Below are positions 1-7,057 of a stretch of 7,057 nucleotides of DNA, one piece after another (the first letter of the stretch is position 1; every line of letters starts with the position of its first letter). The position numbers and the translations under genes are program-made. Under the pieces are notes generated by a model, which saw only the letters and a list, made by a program, of their open reading frames with translations, was not told the origin of the DNA and ran no database searches. This stretch comes from Planctomycetota bacterium (lineage in GTDB: Bacteria; Planctomycetota; Planctomycetia; Planctomycetales; Planctomycetaceae). The DNA lies in the NCBI GenBank assembly GCA_023429275.1, contig JAEYWB010000589.1:1-7057 (forward strand). Reading direction: 5' to 3'.

Positions 1-3497
<3,497 letters not shown>

Positions 3498-3585
3498 AGG
3501 GCACTCGACTCGACAGACTCCGGCCCGACGGCCGGCGATGTTCAGTTCAGGACGTCCAGACGGCTGCGAAGCCAGGACTCTCAGG
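3498..3585 (-). other. gltB leader / intergenic gap with a GC-rich hairpin
   Basis: These 88 bases separate the Uma2 stop from the gltB start. The clearest structure is a perfect 6-bp inverted repeat with a 4-base loop at 3520-3535 (CCGGCC-CGAC-GGCCGG). It sits 22 bases before the gltB ATG. No T-run follows it, so it is not a standard intrinsic terminator. I found no convincing -35/-10 pair, no sigma54 -24/-12 element and no Shine-Dalgarno at normal spacing. A GGAG on the minus strand (3518-3521) is about 20 bases from the ATG, too far to act normally, and it overlaps the hairpin foot. gltB may be read from a promoter further upstream, or from one I cannot recognise. Confidence 0.4.
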
Positions 3586-4203
3586 TCATTCGAAAAGTTC
3601 GGTGAGGGGCAACGAGAAACCGGGAAGTTGATCGGGGAACGTGAGGAGGTCACCGATCCGCAGGACGACTTCGGGCTTGCGATCGAAGTAGAGGTGAACG
3701 GTCTCGTCATCGAAGTCGACGACGCAGACGACCTCGACTCCCGCCGCGAGATACTCTCCCGTCTTCCGAAAGACGTCCGCCCAGCGATCTGTCGGCGAAA
3801 GGACTTCGAAAACGATTTCCGGCGCCGTGGCCAGGTATTCCGTGGGCAAGTGCCGCCCTGGGAGGCGGACGTGGCTGATGAAGAACAGGTCAGGCCCCCG
3901 AACAGAGTCCGGGTTCCGTTCGGTCAAGACCCCCGCATCGTTGCTTGCCACACGCCCGACAGGATTCGACTTGAGATATGCCTTGAGGGCCGCACCAAGA
4001 TTGAGACAGACCTCGCCGTGTCTCGGAACAGGGACATTCATCTCCAGCACCTCGCCGCGCACGAGTTCCGTGCGACGGCCGTCTTCCGGCAGTCGGGCGT
4101 TCTCATCGGCGGTCAGGAGGGCGACGGTCTGCACGCGTGTGAAGGTTTCGATGAAGCGAGCGAATTGACTCTCGAAAATGTTCGAGGTCGGGGGAGCGAC
4201 CAC
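3586..4203 (-). CDS. Uma2 family (DUF820) PD-(D/E)XK nuclease-like protein
   Basis: Uma2 proteins carry a PD-(D/E)XK restriction-endonuclease-like fold. They are greatly expanded in Planctomycetes and Cyanobacteria, and their biological role is unsettled. With the GTG start at 4201-4203 the protein has 205 residues, close to the family norm. Family motifs are in order: [24 protein letters not shown] (about 29-52, with Glu46 and Glu51), HGEVCLNL (62-69), [22 protein letters not shown] with Asp105, [15 protein letters not shown] with Glu133, and [19 protein letters not shown] with Lys147. Asp105, Glu133 and Lys147 fit the catalytic D-E-K set, so the protein looks intact. I chose GTG 4203 because a GGAG lies 9 bases upstream (4213-4216). 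An ATG at 4296 would add 31 Arg/Ser-rich residues and overlap the LysR gene by 53 bases; a later GTG at 4134 would give 182 residues. The family call is secure; the substrate, and whether it cuts DNA, are unknown. Confidence 0.9.
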   Translation of the reverse strand: MVAPPTSNIFESQFARFIETFTRVQTVALLTADENARLPEDGRRTELVRGEVLEMNVPVPRHGEVCLNLGAALKAYLKSNPVGRVASNDAGVLTERNPDSVRGPDLFFISHVRLPGRHLPTEYLATAPEIVFEVLSPTDRWADVFRKTGEYLAAGVEVVCVVDFDDETVHLYFDRKPEVVLRIGDLLTFPDQLPGFSLPLTELFE

Positions 4204-4211
4204 GGGTGGTT

Positions 4212-4241
4212 GCTCCGCTGACCCGGAGCGTTCCACGCTCC
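4212..4241 (-). promoter_or_regulatory. Two mutually exclusive hairpins between LysR stop and Uma2 start
   Basis: Reading the minus strand after the LysR stop: arm A GGAGCG (4241-4236), loop TGGAA, arm B CGCTCCG (4230-4224), loop GGTCAG, arm C CGGAGC (4217-4212). A pairs with B over 6 bp without mismatch, and B pairs with C over 6 bp without mismatch. Both cannot form at once because B is shared. Arm C contains the GGAG ribosome binding site of Uma2. The pairings are seen directly. That they act as a terminator, sequester the site or couple Uma2 translation to LysR is inference. No T-run follows either hairpin, so intrinsic termination is unlikely. Confidence 0.4.
4213..4216 (-). promoter_or_regulatory. 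Ribosome binding site (GGAG) of the Uma2 gene
   Basis: On the minus strand GGAG is followed by nine bases and then GTG at 4201-4203. It is the best-placed Shine-Dalgarno sequence in the window and the reason for preferring the 205-residue Uma2 start. It lies inside one arm of an inverted repeat (4212-4229) and could therefore be masked. Confidence 0.55.
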
Positions 4242-4243
4242 CC

Positions 4244-5170
4244 TCAGTGCGACGATGCAGCCTTGATCGCCGTCGCGGACTCAGCGAGTCCGGCATTCTC
4301 TTTCAACAGGCCTACGAACTTCTCCGCCGCGGCGGGAAGATGCTTGTGACGTTTCTGGACGATCCCGAGCGGGCGGCTCAGGTCGACACTCTGCAGCCGG
4401 ACCGCATGGAGCGATCCGATCTCCAGTTCGCGGCGGATCGTCGGCAGGGGAAGGATTCCGACCCCCGCACCGATCTCCACCGCACGCTTGATGTTCTCGA
4501 CGTTGTCAAACTGGTGCGTCACCTTGACGGGGATGTTCTTCCGCTTCAGGAGACGGTCGATTTCCTTCCGGATCTTGAGGTCGGGCGTGAAGGCCACGAA
4601 CTCCATTCCCCGGATCACATCGAGGGTCGCATTGTCGTGGACGGCCAGTTCCGTCCCTGGCTTCACGACCAGGACCATCTCCTGTTCGACCCAGGGGATG
4701 ACCGTGATGTCGTCCCCCCCGGTCGGATACGAGACGATCCCGAGATCCGCCTCATCTCGGCGAACCCGGGCATACACCTCGTCGGGATGGACATAATCGA
4801 GGCGGACCTCGACTTCCGGAAACAACTCCTCGAACCGCCGAACATACTCGGCCATCTGCAGGAGACCAACCGAGTAAATCGACGCAACTCTCACTCGGCC
4901 AACGACTTTATCTCCTAGTCGCCGAACAGAGTCTTCAATGGACCGGTACATCTCGAGAAGTTCGCGACACTTCTCGAAGTACAACTGCCCCGCCGGGGTC
5001 AATTCCGGAGGACGAACGGTCCGGTCAAACAGCGAAACCCCAAGATGCTCTTCGAGTTGCTGAATGATCTGGGTGGCGGCAGGCTGGGAAATTTTCCGCA
5101 TCTCCGCAGCCTTCGAAAAGCTGCGGCAGGCAACGATGTCGCAGAAAAGCTCAACGTTGCGGAGATGCAT
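4244..5170 (-). CDS. LysR-type transcriptional regulator
   Basis: This is a DNA-binding regulator of the LysR family, 308 residues, the usual length. The winged helix-turn-helix covers residues 3-62: RNVELFCDIVACRSFSKAAE, then the recognition helix (about 28-40, SQPAATQIIQQLE), then LGVSLFDRTVRPPELTPAG. A linker helix (about 63-88) leads to the periplasmic-binding-protein-like effector domain (about 90-293), with GRVRVASIYSVGLLQMAEYV, the ADLGIVSYP strand and the FDNVENIKRAVEIGAGVGILPLP stretch. The ATG at 5168-5170 starts right at the conserved N-terminus and no better start lies upstream; there is no clear Shine-Dalgarno. The ligand and target genes cannot be read from sequence. Uma2 begins 40 bases downstream and gltB follows it. 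The Bacillus gltAB operon is controlled by the LysR-type protein GltC, so gltB is a reasonable but unproven target. A promoter and an inverted repeat lie upstream. Confidence 0.95.
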   Translation of the reverse strand: MHLRNVELFCDIVACRSFSKAAEMRKISQPAATQIIQQLEEHLGVSLFDRTVRPPELTPAGQLYFEKCRELLEMYRSIEDSVRRLGDKVVGRVRVASIYSVGLLQMAEYVRRFEELFPEVEVRLDYVHPDEVYARVRRDEADLGIVSYPTGGDDITVIPWVEQEMVLVVKPGTELAVHDNATLDVIRGMEFVAFTPDLKIRKEIDRLLKRKNIPVKVTHQFDNVENIKRAVEIGAGVGILPLPTIRRELEIGSLHAVRLQSVDLSRPLGIVQKRHKHLPAAAEKFVGLLKENAGLAESATAIKAASSH

Positions 5171-5193
5171 GATTGGTTAATTTGATCGGAAGA

Positions 5194-5211
5194 CCGCTTC
5201 TCGATAAGCGG
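5194..5211. promoter_or_regulatory. Inverted repeat CCGCTT-N6-AAGCGG, possible LysR autoregulatory operator
   Basis: A perfect 6-bp inverted repeat with a 6-base spacer lies 23 bases upstream of the LysR ATG. It covers the start site predicted from the promoter at 5213-5241. LysR regulators often bind dyads near their own promoters and repress themselves, so an operator is a reasonable reading. A structured leader RNA is the alternative. The repeat itself is certain; its role is inference. Confidence 0.35.
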
Positions 5212-5212
5212 G

Positions 5213-5241
5213 AGTCTACGGATGGGCCTCATCATCGTCAA
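5213..5241 (-). promoter_or_regulatory. Candidate sigma70 promoter of the LysR gene
   Basis: On the minus strand, TTGACG (5241-5236, 5 of 6 matches to the -35 consensus) is followed by a 17-base spacer and TAGACT (5218-5213, 4 of 6 matches to the -10 consensus). Transcription would start near 5206 and leave a leader of about 36 bases before the LysR ATG. It is the best promoter-like match I found in the window. Planctomycete consensus sequences are less well established than those of E. coli. Confidence 0.45.
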
Positions 5242-5246
5242 GGAAT

Positions 5247-5325
5247 TGCGGCGTTCCGCACCAGAAATGCCGAAATCTCGGGCAGCCGCGCCTGCACGAC
5301 CACATCCGGGTTTTCCGCTCCGGAA
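5247..5325 (-). other. Short inverted repeats downstream of the methyltransferase gene
   Basis: Three small perfect inverted repeats lie just past the stop of the methyltransferase gene: 5313-5325 (TTCCG-CTC-CGGAA), 5270-5281 (CCGA-AATC-TCGG) and 5247-5260 (TGCGG-CGTT-CCGCA). None is followed by a T-run on the minus strand, so none qualifies as a standard intrinsic terminator. They could stabilise a 3' end or be chance dyads in GC-rich sequence. I see no gene in the gap 5171-5332. Confidence 0.2.
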
Positions 5326-5332
5326 CGGCCCT

Positions 5333-6397
5333 TCAGGGACTGGAACTCAAAGGAATCTGAGCGAGTGCGTGAAGGCGGTTCTCGTGGCGGACAAGCTGAC
5401 CGCAGGCGGCCGCAATGTCCTGGCCAAGCGAATACCGCATCGTGGTCGGCAGCTTAGCCTCCTTGAGGACGGCGGCGAACCGTTCACGGGTGGCCTTATC
5501 GCTCGCAACGAGGTGCGGGGCCTCATCGATGGCGTTGTAGGGGATCAGGTTGACGTGAACGTCGAGCCCCCGGAGCCAGGCGACGAGTTCGGCCGCGTCG
5601 GCAGGGGAATCATTGATCCCCGCCAGCAGGACGTACTCGACCATGAGCCGCTGGCCGAATCGGCCATTCAGAATCTCGACCGTCTCCCGGAGCCGATCGA
5701 GCGGGAATCGCCGGGCAAGTGGAATCAGCCGCTCCCGGACCGCCTGATTCGCGCTGTGAAGACTGAGGGCCTGATGGACCTTCGGAAACCGCTCGGCACA
5801 GCGAAGCATTCCGTCCGCCACACCGACCGTCGAGACGAGAATCTTGGCGGGCGAAAGGGCAAAGAACTCGGGAGCGATGAGAGTCTCGATGGCGCCGAAG
5901 AGCTCTTCCTCGTTGTGAAACGGCTCTCCCATCCCCATGAAGACGACGTTGCGGAGCGTCCGCCCTTCCCCGGCGAGAAGCTGGCCCGCCTGAAGCACCT
6001 GGTCGAGGATCTCGGCCGACGAGAGATTCCGCGCGATCCCCATCCTGCCGGTCGCACAGAAGTCGCACGCCGCCGCACATCCGACCTGGCTGGAGACGCA
6101 GAGGGTCGTCCGTCCGGTCGCCAGGCGAAGAATCACCGACTCGATCAGCATCCCGGCGGATGTGCGGAACAGCAGCTTCGACGCGCCGTCGAGTTCGGAG
6201 TCACAGCGACGGAACAACTCGAGCGAGTGGACAGCCACTCGCTCGCCCGCGGGGAACGCTGCCAGCGCCGCCTCATCGGCCAGGAACTTCTTGCAGAGGT
6301 CGATCCGCAACCGGCGCACGACGAGCGGATCGATCCTCGCCTCACGGCGCAGTTCGTCGAATGCGGGCTTGTCGAAGAGGCCGGTCCGGTGCGACAT
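5333..6397 (-). CDS. Radical SAM rRNA methyltransferase of the RlmN/Cfr superfamily
   Basis: RlmN and Cfr methylate adenosine 2503 of 23S rRNA, RlmN at C2 (and also some tRNAs at A37) and Cfr at C8, using a [4Fe-4S] cluster and S-adenosylmethionine. This 354-residue protein has the cluster motif CAAACDFC (Cys107, Cys111, Cys114), the upstream Cys100 in LCVSSQVGC, and Cys332 in AAACGQL, matching the two extra catalytic cysteines of the family. MGMGEP (154-159), the SAM-binding strand IETLIAPEFFALSP, SLHS (212-215), EYVLLAGINDSP and NLIPYN are also present, so it should be active. The first 80 residues lack the usual RlmN segment for RNA contact (an AKQI-W-Y type motif followed by LPK-LR). CATG, FFALSP, STVG and the SLHS region resemble Cfr more than E. 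coli RlmN. The ATG at 6395-6397 has almost no leader. I leave the symbol empty because C2 or C8 specificity cannot be settled here. Confidence 0.9.
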   Translation of the reverse strand: MSHRTGLFDKPAFDELRREARIDPLVVRRLRIDLCKKFLADEAALAAFPAGERVAVHSLELFRRCDSELDGASKLLFRTSAGMLIESVILRLATGRTTLCVSSQVGCAAACDFCATGRMGIARNLSSAEILDQVLQAGQLLAGEGRTLRNVVFMGMGEPFHNEEELFGAIETLIAPEFFALSPAKILVSTVGVADGMLRCAERFPKVHQALSLHSANQAVRERLIPLARRFPLDRLRETVEILNGRFGQRLMVEYVLLAGINDSPADAAELVAWLRGLDVHVNLIPYNAIDEAPHLVASDKATRERFAAVLKEAKLPTTMRYSLGQDIAAACGQLVRHENRLHALAQIPLSSSP

Positions 6398-6404
6398 CCC
6401 TGAG

Positions 6405-6434
6405 ATTTTACAGGATCGGCGCGTCCGGCGTCAG
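6405..6434 (-). promoter_or_regulatory. Candidate promoter of the methyltransferase gene
   Basis: On the minus strand CTGACG (6434-6429, 4 of 6 to the -35 consensus), an 18-base spacer and TAAAAT (6410-6405, 5 of 6 to the -10 consensus) lie just before the ATG at 6397. The predicted start would fall at about 6398, so the mRNA would be leaderless or nearly so. That agrees with the lack of a usable Shine-Dalgarno. Moderate to low confidence. Confidence 0.35.
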
Positions 6435-6436
6435 AG

Positions 6437-6455
6437 TCGCCGCTGTCATCGGCGA
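6437..6455 (-). terminator. Hairpin after the SMP-30 gene, terminator-like but without T-run
   Basis: A perfect 6-bp stem with a 7-base loop (TCGCCG-CTGTCAT-CGGCGA on the plus strand) begins 3 bases after the SMP-30 stop codon. It ends just upstream of the candidate promoter of the next gene, which is where a terminator would be expected. There is no following T-run on the minus strand, so it may only protect the 3' end or may not act at all. Confidence 0.3.
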
Positions 6456-6458
6456 GTG

Positions 6459-7057
6459 TTACAGCCGCGGAGCGGCGGGCTTGATCGGCGGCTGCCACGA
6501 CGGCGCCCCCTGCACTTTCACCTTCCGCTTGAACACCTTGTCGCCGCAGGTTGCGTAGATCGTGTCCATCTGCGGGCCGCCGAAGGTCAGGTTCGAGACC
6601 TTTCCGTTCGGCGTCGGGATGATGCAGTTCACCCGCCCGGCCTGGTCACAGACCTGCAGCCCCATCCGGGTCGCGACATAGAGCCGGCCGTCCCGGTCGA
6701 CACGCATCCCGTCCGCCCCGCTGTCATCGTCCCGGTCGTGAACGTGCAGGTGGTAGTACTTCTGCTTGTACTTGAGCGTTCCGTCTTCCTGGATCTGATA
6801 GCTGTACACCCAGTGGGAGCGGCTGTCGGCCACATACAGCAGCGTCTGGTCGGGCGAGGTCGTCAGGCCGTTCGAGAACTTGAGGCCGGTGTCGACGGCC
6901 TTCTTCTCCCCCTTGGGATTGATGTGCCAGACCTGGCTCGGTGACTTCCCGTCCCAGCCGGGGTTGGTGACATAGATCGAGCCGTTGTTCAGGACAACGA
7001 GATCATTCCCCTTGAAGCCGTCGGCGACCGTCGTCGCCTTCCCGGACTCGTCATAGG
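6459..7057 (-). CDS. SMP-30/gluconolactonase family beta-propeller protein, 5' end outside window
   Basis: SMP-30/gluconolactonase/LRE proteins are six-bladed beta-propellers that bind a divalent metal; many hydrolyse sugar lactones. The 198 visible C-terminal residues show the repeating blade pattern: GNDLVVLNNGSIYVTNPG (16-33), FSNGLTTSPDQTLLYVADS (60-78), GADGMRVDRDGRLYVATRMG (113-132), and the last blade SNLTFGGPQMDTIYATCGDKVFKRKVK (154-180). Asn62 in SNGL and Asp115 in ADGM match the family's metal ligands; the first-blade Glu would lie upstream of the window. The protein ends in a Pro-rich tail (APSWQPPIKPAAPRL) and a TAA stop at 6459-6461. Planctomycetes carry many such proteins, often exported, but no signal peptide can be checked here. 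The substrate is unknown. It is on the same strand as the methyltransferase gene with a 61-base gap containing a hairpin and a candidate promoter, so the two are probably separate transcripts. Confidence 0.88.
   Translation of the reverse strand, partial: YDESGKATTVADGFKGNDLVVLNNGSIYVTNPGWDGKSPSQVWHINPKGEKKAVDTGLKFSNGLTTSPDQTLLYVADSRSHWVYSYQIQEDGTLKYKQKYYHLHVHDRDDDSGADGMRVDRDGRLYVATRMGLQVCDQAGRVNCIIPTPNGKVSNLTFGGPQMDTIYATCGDKVFKRKVKVQGAPSWQPPIKPAAPRL

Noticed and set aside
3498..3600. Sigma54 promoter or riboswitch before gltB
   Set aside because: No TGGCAC-N5-TTGC-type element is present, and 88 bases with a single 6-bp hairpin do not match any riboswitch or glutamine-type motif I can recognise.
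4204..4296. Longer Uma2 start at ATG 4296 (236 residues)
   Set aside because: The extra 31 residues are Arg/Ser-rich, unlike Uma2 N-termini, and overlap the end of the LysR gene in another frame. A GTG with a well-spaced GGAG gives a normal-length protein.
5222..6403. A 393-codon plus-strand frame opposite the methyltransferase gene
   Set aside because: It mirrors the RlmN/Cfr-like coding region, shows no family motif and is compositionally typical of an antisense shadow.
6162..6944. A 260-codon plus-strand frame spanning the SMP-30/methyltransferase junction
   Set aside because: It crosses two well-supported minus-strand genes and its sequence matches no known fold; it is a shadow frame.

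Overview
The window looks like chromosomal DNA of a GC-rich planctomycete (phylum Planctomycetota). This is inferred from the GltB, SMP-30 and Uma2 sequence types, the weak or absent Shine-Dalgarno sequences before most genes, and high GC at third codon positions. No rRNA or other marker fixes the taxon, so the assignment is moderate. All five genes lie on the minus strand, so transcription runs from position 7057 towards position 1.

In transcription order: (1) the C-terminal 198 residues of a six-bladed propeller protein of the SMP-30/gluconolactonase family (6459-7057, 5' end outside the window). (2) A complete radical-SAM 23S rRNA methyltransferase-like protein of the RlmN/Cfr superfamily (5333-6397) with all catalytic cysteines. 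Its N-terminal domain is atypical and several core motifs read more like Cfr than E. coli RlmN. (3) A 162-base gap (5171-5332) holding a good sigma70-type promoter and an inverted repeat at its predicted start site. (4) A complete LysR-type regulator (4244-5170). (5) A complete Uma2-family (DUF820, PD-(D/E)XK-like) protein (3586-4203). (6) An 88-base leader, then the first 1165 residues of the glutamate synthase (GOGAT) large subunit GltB (1-3497). GltB leaves the window just before the cysteines expected to bind its 3Fe-4S cluster.

This is mostly a housekeeping neighbourhood: nitrogen assimilation (gltB), ribosome modification (the RlmN/Cfr-like enzyme) and a sugar-lactonase-like protein, with a regulator and a Uma2 protein between them. 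The LysR gene sits one gene upstream of gltB in the same orientation. That invites, but does not prove, a regulatory link like GltC and gltAB in Bacillus. There is no CRISPR array, tRNA, rRNA, insertion sequence or prophage. The points most worth a second look are the Cfr-like features of the methyltransferase and a pair of mutually exclusive hairpins between the LysR and Uma2 genes that could hide the Uma2 ribosome binding site.
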